DNA from: Lentisalinibacter salinarum
Lineage (GTDB): Bacteria; Pseudomonadota; Gammaproteobacteria; Steroidobacterales; Woeseiaceae
NCBI RefSeq assembly: GCF_040706555.1
Contig: NZ_JAPDRH010000002.1
Location: 930,001-994,000 of the forward strand
Length of the DNA stretch: 64,000 nucleotides
Direction of reading: 5' to 3'
Each line of letters begins with the position of its first letter. The stretch's first letter is position 1. The notes beneath the pieces were generated by a model. The model had not been told where the DNA came from. It saw only the letters and a program-made list of their open reading frames with translations, and searched no databases. This document shows positions 40,931-49,117 of the stretch, piece after piece. A program made the translations under genes and the position numbers.

Positions 40931-42919
40931 TTAGATCAGCATCGCCACCTCGTAGCCTTCGCGCGTCGCGGCCAGCACGCCGCGGGGGGCGCGGGCGTCG
41001 CCGATGCATTCCACCGTCAAACCTGCCGCCTCCAGCGGCGCGCGCAGGGCGTCGTCCGGCACACGCGCGGTGGCGTAGGTGATGGCGATTACCTCGTCCA
41101 CCCGGCTCTCCGCCCCGCTCCAGACGTTCACCAGGCCGAGCGCGCCCTCCTCCAGCAGGTCGAGATTGCGGGGCTCGACGCAGGTGCGTATCTCGATCCC
41201 CTTCGCGCTCAGGCGGTGATAGATGCCCTGCCGGTTGATCAGCGAGCAGTCGGAGGCGATGCGCTCGCGAGGCGTGACCAGCATCACCCGTTCGAAGCGC
41301 TCGGCGAAGAGTTCGGCGGCCGCGTAGGTCATCTCGGTGTGGTCACGGTCCACGACGACGACGCGGCCGGGTTCGCGGCCGGAGCGCTCCAGCATGTCGC
41401 GGGCCAGGGTGCGCAGATCCGGTACCAGGTCGTCCTCGGCGAACTCCGCCGGCACGAAGTCCGGCACTGCCATGCGGGAACCGGTGGCGAGCAGCACGTG
41501 GTCCGGCTTCAGCGCCAGGACGTCGTCGGCCCTGGCGAGCACCCCCGTCTCGTAACGCACGCCGGCGGCCTTGCCGGCCAGGTACTGGTAGTCGTAGATG
41601 CTGGAGAGGTTCTCGCCGCCGGGCAGCTCCGCGTGCAGGCGCGTCTTTCCGCCGGGCTCGTCGGAGGCCGAGAACACGGTCACCCGATGACCCCGTCGGG
41701 CCGCAGTGTGGGCCGCCTCCATGCCTGCGATGCCGCCGCCGACGATGACGACGTGCCGGGGCCGTTTAGCCGGCGCGGGCTTCCAGGCGGCCTCGTCCGG
41801 CGTGCCCACCCGGGGGTTGTTGTCGCACTCCAGCCCGCCGCCCTCGATGATGGCGCGCCAGCAGGTGTTGCAGGAGACGCAGTAGCGGATCTCCGCCTCG
41901 CGGCCGTGCTCGGCCTTCGTGCCGAAGGCGGGATCGGTGATCAGCGGGCGGCCGAGGAAGGCCAGGTCTGCCGTGCCGTCGGTGAGCGCCCGCTCGCATT
42001 CGTTCGGGTCGGTGATGTAGCCGATGGCGCCGGCGGGGATCTCCGGCGCCACCTGTCTGAGCTCCCGGATGTGGCCGAGATAGGGATGGCGCTCGCCGTG
42101 GGCATCCGGCAGGTGGCGCCAGAGCGAGTTGGCGTGTGCGCCCCAGGCCCAGGTCCAGTAGTCCACCTCGCCGGTGGCGGCGACGAGTTCGGAGATGCGC
42201 CGCGCTTCGTCGAGGCCGATGCTGCCCGGCACGCCGTCGTCGCCGGGCAGTTTCACGCCGATGAGGAACGGCCGCCCGCAGGCGGCCCGGATGGCGGCGA
42301 TCAGCTCGGTCAGAAAGCGGGCGCGGCCGGCGAGGTCACCGCCGAATTCGTCCTCCCGGCGGTTCGACCAGGCGGAGAGGAACTGGTGGAAGATGTGGCC
42401 GTGGCCGGCGGAGATCTCCACACCGGACCAGCCGGCGCGCTTCAGCCGCGCCGAGCCCTCGGCCCACTCGTCGATCATCTGCCGGATCTCGCCCGGCGTG
42501 AGCACCCGCGGCACCGTCCAGCTGAGGTCGTCCGGCAGGGCCGATGCGCCGACTGCGCCCTCGTTGCGGCCGACGGCGTGGCGGCCGCGGCCCGAGTCCT
42601 GCACCTGGCCGAGCAGCCGCGTGTCGGCGCCTTCCACGGCTTCCGCGACACGCGCCAGCGAGTCATAGGTCTTGTCGTCCCAGACCCGCAGCCGGTACGG
42701 CACCCGGTTCACCGACGTCATGGCGACGGGCTCGGTGACGATCAGGCCGGTGCCGCCCCGGGCGCGGGCGCCGTGGTAGTTGATGAACTGTTCGGTGGGC
42801 TCGCCGTCGCGGACGAACTTCGTCAGGATGGAGGCATGGGCCAGCCGGTTGCGCAGGCGCAGGCCCCCGATCTCGACCGGCCTGAAGAGGGTGGGATACG
42901 CGGTGTCGCCGGCGCTCAC
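40931..42919 (-). CDS. FMN/FAD/4Fe-4S oxidoreductase (NADH:flavin oxidoreductase, TMADH/FadH class)
   Basis: A 662-residue enzyme: OYE-type TIM barrel (1-370) with active-site AGHGHIFHQFLS (171-182), an iron-sulfur motif C347-x2-C350-x2-C353-x11-C365 (the spacing of trimethylamine dehydrogenase rather than FadH), and a C-terminal FAD/NAD domain starting HVVIVGGGIAGMEAAH. It starts with GTG just downstream of the small coiled-coil gene. Enzymes of this class dehydrogenate amines or reduce enoyl compounds. The substrate here is unknown; neighbours suggest a dedicated pathway with the methyltransferase and SDR. Confidence 0.88.
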   Translation of the reverse strand: MSAGDTAYPTLFRPVEIGGLRLRNRLAHASILTKFVRDGEPTEQFINYHGARARGGTGLIVTEPVAMTSVNRVPYRLRVWDDKTYDSLARVAEAVEGADTRLLGQVQDSGRGRHAVGRNEGAVGASALPDDLSWTVPRVLTPGEIRQMIDEWAEGSARLKRAGWSGVEISAGHGHIFHQFLSAWSNRREDEFGGDLAGRARFLTELIAAIRAACGRPFLIGVKLPGDDGVPGSIGLDEARRISELVAATGEVDYWTWAWGAHANSLWRHLPDAHGERHPYLGHIRELRQVAPEIPAGAIGYITDPNECERALTDGTADLAFLGRPLITDPAFGTKAEHGREAEIRYCVSCNTCWRAIIEGGGLECDNNPRVGTPDEAAWKPAPAKRPRHVVIVGGGIAGMEAAHTAARRGHRVTVFSASDEPGGKTRLHAELPGGENLSSIYDYQYLAGKAAGVRYETGVLARADDVLALKPDHVLLATGSRMAVPDFVPAEFAEDDLVPDLRTLARDMLERSGREPGRVVVVDRDHTEMTYAAAELFAERFERVMLVTPRERIASDCSLINRQGIYHRLSAKGIEIRTCVEPRNLDLLEEGALGLVNVWSGAESRVDEVIAITYATARVPDDALRAPLEAAGLTVECIGDARAPRGVLAATREGYEVAMLI

Positions 42920-42935
42920 GCGGGACGGGGCGCGG

Positions 42936-43304
42936 TCACGCGGCGCGGAACGATTTCGGATCTTCCCCGGAGTCTCTCTTTTTGGCGCTCTCTTCGCCGG
43001 CCGGCGCCGCTTCCACGGCGTCGCGGCTGCCGGACTCGACCGTGCGCAGCACGGTGGAGAGCAGCCGCTCGCGTTCGGCGGTGAGCCAGGCGTCGTCTTC
43101 GTCGCTGATCTGGTAGCGCTCGATGCCCTCGCCCACGGCGAGGCCGTTCTGCTCGAGCACGCGCTCGGTGACGTAGAGCCGCTCGCGCAGCGTAGCCACC
43201 TCGGCGGTGAGTTCCATCACCATGCTCAGAAGCTCGTCGACGCCCTCGGCCTCGAAAAAGCGGTTGCGGCGGCCGCGGGCCATGCGGGGTAGTTCTGCAG
43301 ACAT
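42936..43304 (-). CDS. Small coiled-coil protein of unknown function
   Basis: A 122-residue acidic protein: basic start (MARGRRNRFF after a few residues), helix DELLSMVMELTAEVATLRER, ERVLEQNGLAVGEGIERYQI, helix DDAWLTAERERLLSTVLRTV and a disordered charged tail. No known domain. AGAGGAGAG precedes the ATG. It lies between the methyltransferase gene (31 bp upstream) and the oxidoreductase gene (16 bp downstream), so it belongs to their operon and may scaffold or regulate them. Confidence 0.7.
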   Translation of the reverse strand: MSAELPRMARGRRNRFFEAEGVDELLSMVMELTAEVATLRERLYVTERVLEQNGLAVGEGIERYQISDEDDAWLTAERERLLSTVLRTVESGSRDAVEAAPAGEESAKKRDSGEDPKSFRAA

Positions 43305-43335
43305 GTCTCTCTCCTCTCAGGCGCCGGGGCGCGGC

Positions 43336-44538
43336 TCAGGACTGTTTCCAGGCGCCGAAGGCGTACCAGCGCGTCCCCTTCGGGTCCATGCGGCCGGTCT
43401 GGCTGTCGAACAGGGCGGGCTGGTCCACGCCCTCGCGGAAGGCGGCCTCGCCGACGAAACTGTAACGCGGCAGGGTGGCCTCGATGAAGTCCTCCGCCGC
43501 GAATCCGGCGTCGGTGCACAGCCCCTGGTAGTCCTGGTCGCGGAACGGCTTGTAGAAGGGCTCGTTGTTGTAATAGCTGTCCCAGTCCAGATAGAAGCTC
43601 TCGTAAGGCGCCATGCGGGAGTTCGGCGGCAGCTCCATGTTCCAAAGCACGCCACCCGGCTTCAGCACCCGGTACGCCTCGCGGAAGAAGGCATGGATGT
43701 CTTTGAGTGGCAGCTCGTGCAGAAACATGGACGAGAACACCACGTCCAGGCTCGCGTCCGGGTAGTCGAGCTTCGTCGCATCCATCTGGCGGAAGTGCAC
43801 CGGCACGCCCAGGCTCTTCGCCCGTGCGCTCGCGTAGCGCAGCACGCCCGGGGCCACGTCGATGCCGTGCACCTCGGCCTCCGGGAATGTCCGCGCCCAG
43901 GGCAGCGTGTTGTGGCCGATGGTGCAGCCGCAGTCGAGGATGCGCTGCGGGCGGAACGCCGGGTACTTCAGCCGGATGTAGTTGGACAGCGTCTGGCCGA
44001 TGTCGTCGAGTTCGCGGCCGAACTGACCGAAGGCGAACACGTTGATGGAGTGGTCGTACAGGGCGCCCGCCACCACGTCGTCGTCGCCGTATTCCGCGTG
44101 GTAACTGCCCGGCGCGAGATGCACGTCGATCTCGGTCACGTTGCGGGGCACCTCGAGGTCCGGGTCGAGGGTGAGCGAGCCGCCGGCCCGGTCGTCGTCG
44201 TCGCGCAGCGCGCGGGCCTGGTCGGCCAGTTCCGCGATGCGCCGCTCCACGCCGGGGATGACCGAGGCGAACACCATCTCCTGGGCGTTCGTGCGCACGG
44301 CGCTGTAGAAGCGGAACGCGCGCGTGGCGCGCACGGCCTTGTGCACCTCGGGCCCGTCCGCGGGCGGGCGGCCGTGTTCGCGCTCGAATGCGGGCAGCAC
44401 CTCCTCGTCGTACTCGCCGCGCATGTGTCCCGCCAGGCGGGTGAGCACGTGCCGGCGCAGGCCGGAGACGAATTCCTGCCGGGCCCGCTCGTCGCGGGTG
44501 GGGCCGGGCTGCAGATCGTGAGGCTGTGGCTGGATCAT
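43336..44538 (-). CDS. Class I SAM-dependent methyltransferase
   Basis: A 400-residue protein with an N-terminal helical extension (about 1-190, no known family) and a Rossmann methyltransferase domain: motif I RILDCGCTIGHNTLPWA (about 197), acidic loop VHGIDVAPGVL, DASLDVVFSSMFLHELPLKD and EAYRVLKPGGVLWNMELPP. The start MIQPQPHDLQ follows AGAGGA. First gene of the leftward operon with the coiled-coil and flavin oxidoreductase genes. Acceptor unknown; the C-terminal part suggests a small-molecule C- or O-methyltransferase. Confidence 0.85.
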   Translation of the reverse strand: MIQPQPHDLQPGPTRDERARQEFVSGLRRHVLTRLAGHMRGEYDEEVLPAFEREHGRPPADGPEVHKAVRATRAFRFYSAVRTNAQEMVFASVIPGVERRIAELADQARALRDDDDRAGGSLTLDPDLEVPRNVTEIDVHLAPGSYHAEYGDDDVVAGALYDHSINVFAFGQFGRELDDIGQTLSNYIRLKYPAFRPQRILDCGCTIGHNTLPWARTFPEAEVHGIDVAPGVLRYASARAKSLGVPVHFRQMDATKLDYPDASLDVVFSSMFLHELPLKDIHAFFREAYRVLKPGGVLWNMELPPNSRMAPYESFYLDWDSYYNNEPFYKPFRDQDYQGLCTDAGFAAEDFIEATLPRYSFVGEAAFREGVDQPALFDSQTGRMDPKGTRWYAFGAWKQS

Positions 44539-44590
44539 GCTTCGCGTCCTCTGCTGAGCGATCCCGGATTTTCCCGAAATTGCCTTTCGG

Positions 44591-44619
44591 TTGTCAAACA
44601 CAAATCCTTTTTGTATAAG
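44591..44619 (+). promoter_or_regulatory. Strong sigma70-type promoter for the REDY-SDR operon
   Basis: TTGTCA, 17-bp spacer, TATAAG; start expected near 44626, about 25 bp before the first gene. Overlaps TTGACA on the other strand, so divergent control in the same gap is possible. The adjoining LysR gene is a candidate regulator. Confidence 0.7.
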
Positions 44620-44651
44620 AGGCATGAACTTTTGTACCGGGAGGCCAGGCC

Positions 44652-44975
44652 ATGACGACACCCATGACCACCATCATCGTGCTGTTCAACCTGAAGCCGG
44701 ACGCCGACCCGGCCGCCTACGAGCGCTGGGCCGCAGAGACCGATCTTCCGACGGTGCGCAATCTGGCCACTACCGACGGTTTCGACGTCTACCGCACCAC
44801 CGGCGTGCTGGGCTCGGATGCGCCGGCGCCCTACCAGTATGTGGAGATGATCCGCGTGAGCGACATGGCCGGATTCGCGAGCGAGGTGGCCACGGAAACC
44901 ATGCAGAAGGTGGCGAGCGAGTTCCGCGGCTTCGCCGATAACCCGGTATTCATGCTCAGCGAGGAGGTGGCGTGA
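44652..44975 (+). CDS. REDY-like protein (HapK family)
   Basis: A 107-residue protein matching the HapK REDY family: TTIIVLFNLKPDADPAAYER, WAAETDLPTVRNL, YRTTGVLGSDAPAPYQYVEM and a C-terminal FADNPVFMLSEEV. HapK is a dimeric ferredoxin-like fold protein in prodigiosin synthesis clusters; elsewhere its role is unproven. GGGAGGCCAGGCC is before the ATG. Its stop overlaps the SDR start as TGATG. First gene of the rightward operon. Confidence 0.85.
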   Translation: MTTPMTTIIVLFNLKPDADPAAYERWAAETDLPTVRNLATTDGFDVYRTTGVLGSDAPAPYQYVEMIRVSDMAGFASEVATETMQKVASEFRGFADNPVFMLSEEVA

Positions 44976-45805
44976 TGCGAGGACTGCAGGGCAAGGTCGC
45001 CGTCTGCACGGGCTCGGGCCGCCGGAAGGGCCTGGGCGAGGGCATCCTCCGCCGCCTCGCTGCCGAGGGCTGCAAGGTGGTAGTCACCGATCTCGGCCGG
45101 CCGGACGAAGGCCTGGACAGCGGCAACATCGGCACCACCGAGGAGATGGAAGCGGTGGCGGCGGGGCTGCGCGAGGCGGGCGCCGAGGCGGTGGCGCTGC
45201 CCTGCGACGTGCGCGACGAGGCCCAGGTGCAGGCACTGGTGGACGGCACGGTGGAGGCGTTCGGGCGCCTCGACATCCTGGTGAACAACGCGGGCGTCGG
45301 CTACATGATGAAGCACACCGCCGACCTGACGCTGGAAGAGTGGAAGCTGGTGCTGGACGTGAATCTCACCGGCGCGTTCCTGTGCACCCGCATCGCCGCG
45401 GCGCAGATGCGCGAACAGGGCGACGGCGGGCGCATCATCAATATCGCCAGCCAGGCGGCCAAGTCCGGCTTCCCCCACATGGCGCCCTACGTCGCGTCCA
45501 AGCACGGCATGGTGGGGCTGACGCGCACGGCGGCGATCGATTACGCCGGCGACGGCATCACGGTGAACGCCGTATGTCCGAACCACGTCACCACCGGGCT
45601 CGGCAAAAAGCAGAACGAGTATTTCGCGAAGTACAAGGGGCAGACCGTCGAGGAGTATCGGGCGGCGCTGCGCCAGCGCATCCCGCTCGGCCGCGTCGGC
45701 CTGCCGGAGGATACGGCGGCGGCGGCGGCGTTCCTCGCCTCCGACGACGCGGCGTTCATCACCGGCGAGGCGCTGAACGTGAGCGGCGGCGAGGAGATGC
45801 ATTGA
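44975..45805 (+). CDS. Short-chain dehydrogenase/reductase
   Basis: A 276-residue SDR: cofactor motif VCTGSGRRKGLGEGI (TGxxxGxG-like with basic residues), NNAGVGYM, active-site Ser in INIASQAAK, YVASK (Tyr/Lys) and C-terminal SGGEEMH. It oxidises or reduces a hydroxyl group with NAD(P). Coupled to the REDY gene and in a divergent arrangement with the methyltransferase/oxidoreductase operon. The substrate is unknown; sequence is of the FabG/3-oxoacyl-like broad class. Confidence 0.92.
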   Translation: MRGLQGKVAVCTGSGRRKGLGEGILRRLAAEGCKVVVTDLGRPDEGLDSGNIGTTEEMEAVAAGLREAGAEAVALPCDVRDEAQVQALVDGTVEAFGRLDILVNNAGVGYMMKHTADLTLEEWKLVLDVNLTGAFLCTRIAAAQMREQGDGGRIINIASQAAKSGFPHMAPYVASKHGMVGLTRTAAIDYAGDGITVNAVCPNHVTTGLGKKQNEYFAKYKGQTVEEYRAALRQRIPLGRVGLPEDTAAAAAFLASDDAAFITGEALNVSGGEEMH

Positions 45806-45812
45806 GCACCAT

Positions 45813-45838
45813 GTAGGAGGGCCTGAAGGCCCTCCTGC
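45813..45838. repeat. Compact REP palindrome, 26 bp
   Basis: GTAGGAGGGCC directly followed by TGAAGGCCCTCCTGC: two half units fused without hairpin loop spacer. It lies between the SDR stop and the LysR gene. Confidence 0.75.
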
Positions 45839-45850
45839 CCGGGTATCAGC

Positions 45851-46801
45851 ATGGAATTACGGCAGTTGGAGCGGTTCCTCGCGGTGGTCGATCACGGCAC
45901 GCTGGCCGCCGCCGCGCGCGAGCTCGGCCTGACCCAGCAGGCATTGTCGGCCAGCCTGTCCGGGCTGGAGAAGGCGCTCGACGTCCGCCTGTTCGATCGC
46001 GGGCCCGGCGGCATAACGAAGCTCACCGCCTACGGCGAGACGCTGGTCACCCATGCCCGCTCCCAGATTGCCGCCGACCGCCGCGCGCGTGAGGCACTGA
46101 GGAGCCTGGCGAATGCGGAGACCGGCACGGTAACCGTGGGCATCGGCGAGACCTTCGCCGGCGACATCATCGAGCCGGCCGTGAGCCTGGTCCACGCGGA
46201 ACGGCCCGGCCTCCGCATCAACCTCATCGAGGGTTACTCGGAGCAGATTCTGGAGCGGCTCTACGACGGGGAATTCGATTTCGTGGCGGTGGGCGTCGGC
46301 GGCTTCGCGCTGCGGGAAGGCTTCGGCGCCGAGGTCATCTACTCCGCAGACGACGTGGTGGCCTGCCGGCCGGCCCACCCGCTGGCCCGCAAGCGCAAGG
46401 TCCGGCTCCGCGACCTCGCCGGCTACACGTGGGTGGTGCCGTACTCCCGCCCCACCGATGTGGACGTGATCACCGACGCCTTCATCGCCGAGGGGCTCGA
46501 ACCGCCAACGCGCTTCATCGGTTCGGACGCCTACCGCATCGGCATGAAGCTGCTGGCAGCGAACGATTTTCTGCTGATGACGTCGCCGGCGCTGGTTACC
46601 AGCCGGCTGGCGAAGGAGGCCTGGGGCGTGCACATCCTCCCCGTGGAGCGGCCTTCCGTGCGCCGCAATGCGAGTCTGGTGACGCCGTCGGAGCGACCGA
46701 TGACTCCGGCCGCCGCGGCCATGCTGAAGGCGGTGCGCCAGGCCGCCGAGGTGTTCGCGGCCAGCGGCGAATCCGCCCGCTTCCGCGGCTCCGCAGGATG
46801 A
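45851..46801 (+). CDS. LysR-family transcriptional regulator
   Basis: A 316-residue regulator: N-terminal winged helix with FLAVVDHGTLAAAARELGLT, QQALSASLSGLEKALDVRLF, and a LysR substrate-binding domain (about 90-300; TGTVTVGIGETFAGDIIEPA, VPYSRPTDVDVITDAFIAEG). Located just after the SDR gene, so it may be transcribed with the REDY-SDR operon and control this cluster. Effector unknown. It converges with the HMG-CoA reductase gene. Confidence 0.92.
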   Translation: MELRQLERFLAVVDHGTLAAAARELGLTQQALSASLSGLEKALDVRLFDRGPGGITKLTAYGETLVTHARSQIAADRRAREALRSLANAETGTVTVGIGETFAGDIIEPAVSLVHAERPGLRINLIEGYSEQILERLYDGEFDFVAVGVGGFALREGFGAEVIYSADDVVACRPAHPLARKRKVRLRDLAGYTWVVPYSRPTDVDVITDAFIAEGLEPPTRFIGSDAYRIGMKLLAANDFLLMTSPALVTSRLAKEAWGVHILPVERPSVRRNASLVTPSERPMTPAAAAMLKAVRQAAEVFAASGESARFRGSAG

Positions 46802-46811
46802 AAGGACCGGC

Positions 46812-46836
46812 GCGGGGCGACGGGGTGCCGCCCCGC
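46812..46836 (+). terminator. Possible terminator hairpin after the LysR gene
   Basis: GCGGGGCG and CGCCCCGC pair across a nine-base loop, 11 bp after the stop, followed by TTCC only. Weak without a T-run. Confidence 0.4.
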
Positions 46837-46984
46837 TTCCGGCTCCGCGTTCCCTGCGGATTTAACGGCCGGAGGGGGGTCCGACCATGGGGACAATGGC
46901 GCGATTACGCGTGGAGCGGTCGCGCCACCGTCCTCATGCTACGGCGCGCGTGGGATTCGGCAAGCGGTTTACGCCGATACGACA

Positions 46985-47001
46985 ATCAGGCTGAGCCTGA
47001 T
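46985..47001. repeat. Short palindrome ATCAGGCT-G-AGCCTGAT
   Basis: 8-bp arms around one base, 13 bp past the HMG-CoA reductase stop. May serve as a weak terminator for that leftward gene; no T-run. Confidence 0.4.
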
Positions 47002-47014
47002 GGACGGTATACCT

Positions 47015-48175
47015 TTATCGGTTTCTGCCGTAGTTTTCGTGGCTGCTGACCCACTCCTCGGCGATCACGGCGGCGCCCAGGGACAGCTCGCCGCAGAGCA
47101 CGGTCGCGGCGATGATCTCGGCGAGCTTCTTCGCCTTGCCCTTGCCATAGCAGCCCAGCGACTCGAGGCACTCGCGCTGGGTGGCGAGGCCGGTGCCACC
47201 GCCGTAGGTGGCGACGATGAGCGACGGCAGCGTGATGGAGTAGTAGTAGTCGCCGGTGCGCGTGAGTTCGGCATAGGTAAACGCGGCGTGGGACTCGGCT
47301 ACGTTCGCCTCGTCCTGACCGGTGGCGATGAAGGTGGCGGCGATGCCGTTGGCCGGGTGCACGCCGTTGTAGACGGACCCCGCCATGAGCGCGCCGAGCT
47401 GGGACACCCGCCGCGTGGCGAACAGCTGCTCCGCCGACACCCGAATGCGTTCACGCAGCACCGCGTCAGGGATGGTCACCTCGGCAATCACCCGTTTGCC
47501 ACGGCTGCGCAGGCCGTTGAGCGCGGAGTGCTTCTTGTCGGTGTCCATGTTGCCCGACAGGTAGTACTCCACGCGGCCGTAGTTCTCGATAATCCAGTGA
47601 CAGGCCGCCAGCGTGGCCTTACCTGCCATGTTCTGGCCGGCCGCGTCGCCGGTGGTGTAGTTGAAACGCAGGTAGAGCATCCGGCTGGCCGCGTACTGTT
47701 CGATGTCGCGCAGCCTGCCGACACTCGTGGTGGCCTCCGCCGCCGCCTTGATGCCAGCGAAGTTCTCCGACACCCACTCGCCGAAGGCCCGGGCTTCCCG
47801 CGCGCTGGGGAACAGGAACACCGGCGCGCGCTGCATGGCGTCGTCGGCGACGGTGGTGGTGATGCCGCCTGCCTCCCGGGTCAGGCTCATGCCCCGGTTG
47901 TAGCTCGCCACCAGCGTGCCCTCGGTGGTGGCCATGGGCACGTAGAACTCGCCCTCGGCGTGCTCGCCGTTCACCAGCAGCGGGCCGGCGAAGCCGATGG
48001 GCATCTGCGCGATGCCGGTGAAGTTCTCGACGTTGCCGCGCAGGGTGGCGGGGTAAAGCGAATAGCTGCCGAGATGGGTGAAGCGGGTGCCGGTCTGCTC
48101 GGTGATGAACTCCCGACGGCTGCGTACCGCCTCTTCCGAGTAATCGTTGTCGCGATCGCGGGGAATCCTGGGCAT
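47015..48175 (-). CDS. HMG-CoA reductase, class I-like
   Basis: A 386-residue enzyme with all four catalytic positions: Glu85 in TTEGTLVAS, Lys in GNMDTDKKH (214-215), Asp288 in ATGQDEANVAES and His379 in SSHENYGRN near the C-terminus. QMPIGFAGPLLVNG matches the substrate loop and VATYGGGTGLATQRECLE the cofactor region. It interconverts HMG-CoA and mevalonate with NAD(P)H. The N-terminal membrane part of eukaryotic class I is absent. No other mevalonate gene is in the window, so synthesis versus degradation cannot be decided. Confidence 0.9.
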   Translation of the reverse strand: MPRIPRDRDNDYSEEAVRSRREFITEQTGTRFTHLGSYSLYPATLRGNVENFTGIAQMPIGFAGPLLVNGEHAEGEFYVPMATTEGTLVASYNRGMSLTREAGGITTTVADDAMQRAPVFLFPSAREARAFGEWVSENFAGIKAAAEATTSVGRLRDIEQYAASRMLYLRFNYTTGDAAGQNMAGKATLAACHWIIENYGRVEYYLSGNMDTDKKHSALNGLRSRGKRVIAEVTIPDAVLRERIRVSAEQLFATRRVSQLGALMAGSVYNGVHPANGIAATFIATGQDEANVAESHAAFTYAELTRTGDYYYSITLPSLIVATYGGGTGLATQRECLESLGCYGKGKAKKLAEIIAATVLCGELSLGAAVIAEEWVSSHENYGRNR

Positions 48176-48217
48176 GGCTGCCTCCGTTCTTGTTGTTTCA
48201 GCGAATTATAGTCCGAT

Positions 48218-48340
48218 GCAGGAGGGCCTTCAGGCCCGATTGCGATTGCAGGATCGCGCCTGAAGGCGCTCCTACAGAGTGCCAGTAGGAGGGGCTTTAG
48301 CCCCGACCCCTAAAACAATCGGGCCTGAAGGCCCTCCTGC
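48218..48340. repeat. Double REPIN joined by AGAGTGCCA
   Basis: First a GGGCC unit with an inverted GCGCC unit, then AGAGTGCCA, then a GGGGC unit with an inverted GGGCC unit. The stretch 48253-48337 recurs exactly at 49026-49110. Confidence 0.88.
48253..48337 (+). repeat. Exact 85-bp direct repeat, copy 1
   Basis: Identical to 49026-49110, including the AGAGTGCCA linker and the CCCCTAAAACA spacer. The copies flank the SOUL gene. Confidence 0.9.
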
Positions 48341-48359
48341 ACGATTATCGAGGTGATCC

Positions 48360-49001
48360 ATGCGTCCAGCCGCTGCCATAATCATTGCCGTCGTCGCATC
48401 GATGCTGACGGGGACCGCCATGGCCTACGAGGAGCCGGAGTACCGGGTGCTCGCCGAGCGCGAGGAGTACGAGATCCGCGCCTACGAGCCCTATCTGGTG
48501 GCCGAGACCGTCGTGGAAGGCGATTACGGCGAGAGCGGCGGCAAGGGCTTCCGCATCCTGGCGGGCTACATCTTCGGCGACAACAAGGCGTCTGAGAAGA
48601 TGGCCATGACCGCGCCGGTCACCCGGGAGCCCACCGAGAGCGTGAAGATGAATATGACGGTGCCGGTGATCGCCGAGCGCGTGGCCGAGGCGGAGCGCTA
48701 CCGCTACCAGTTCGTGATGGAGCGCAAGTACACCCGCGAGACGCTGCCCGTACCGGAGGACGAACGGGTCACCATCCGCGAGGTGCCCGCACGCACCATG
48801 GCCGTGCACCGCTACTCGGGCCGCTGGACCGCGTCCAATTTCGAGAAGCACACGGCGATCCTGCTCCGCGCGCTCGAGGGCGACGGCATCGAGATCGTCG
48901 GCACACCACGGTCCGCCGCTTACAACGCCCCGTTCATGCCGCCGTTCCTGCGCCGCAACGAGGTGCTGGTTGAAATAGACCCCGCCTCGATGGGCATGTA
49001 G
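48360..49001 (+). CDS. SOUL family haem-binding protein, exported
   Basis: A 213-residue protein with a signal peptide (to about 22, TAMA) and a SOUL domain: YRVLAEREEYEIRAYEPYLV, FRILAGYIFGDNKASEKMAM, TAPVTREPTESVKMNMTVPV and SAAYNAPFMPPFLRRNEVLV. SOUL proteins bind haem or related ligands in the periplasm or cytosol; function in bacteria is largely unproven. It ends in ATG-TAG, the stop lying in a REP element. The gene is bracketed by the 85-bp direct repeats. Confidence 0.9.
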   Translation: MRPAAAIIIAVVASMLTGTAMAYEEPEYRVLAEREEYEIRAYEPYLVAETVVEGDYGESGGKGFRILAGYIFGDNKASEKMAMTAPVTREPTESVKMNMTVPVIAERVAEAERYRYQFVMERKYTRETLPVPEDERVTIREVPARTMAVHRYSGRWTASNFEKHTAILLRALEGDGIEIVGTPRSAAYNAPFMPPFLRRNEVLVEIDPASMGM

Positions 49002-49112
49002 GAGGGCCTTCAGGCCCGACCGCGTATCGCGCCTGAAGGCGCTCCTACAGAGTGCCAGTAGGAGGGGCTTTAGCCCCGACCCCTAAAACAATCGGGCCTG
49101 AAGGCCCTCCCA
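48998..49112. repeat. Double REPIN, second copy with shared core
   Basis: A GGGCC unit providing the SOUL stop (48999-49001), a GCGCC unit, the AGAGTGCCA linker and a GGGGC/GGGCC pair ending CTCCCAC. Confidence 0.88.
49026..49110 (+). repeat. Exact 85-bp direct repeat, copy 2
   Basis: Second copy, 773 bp from the first. Lack of any mismatch indicates a recent duplication or gene conversion. Confidence 0.9.
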
Positions 49113-49117
49113 CAGCG

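Noticed and set aside
44591..44597. Leftward promoter from TTGACA on the minus strand
   Set aside because: No acceptable -10 hexamer lies 16-18 bp downstream, so only the rightward promoter is listed.
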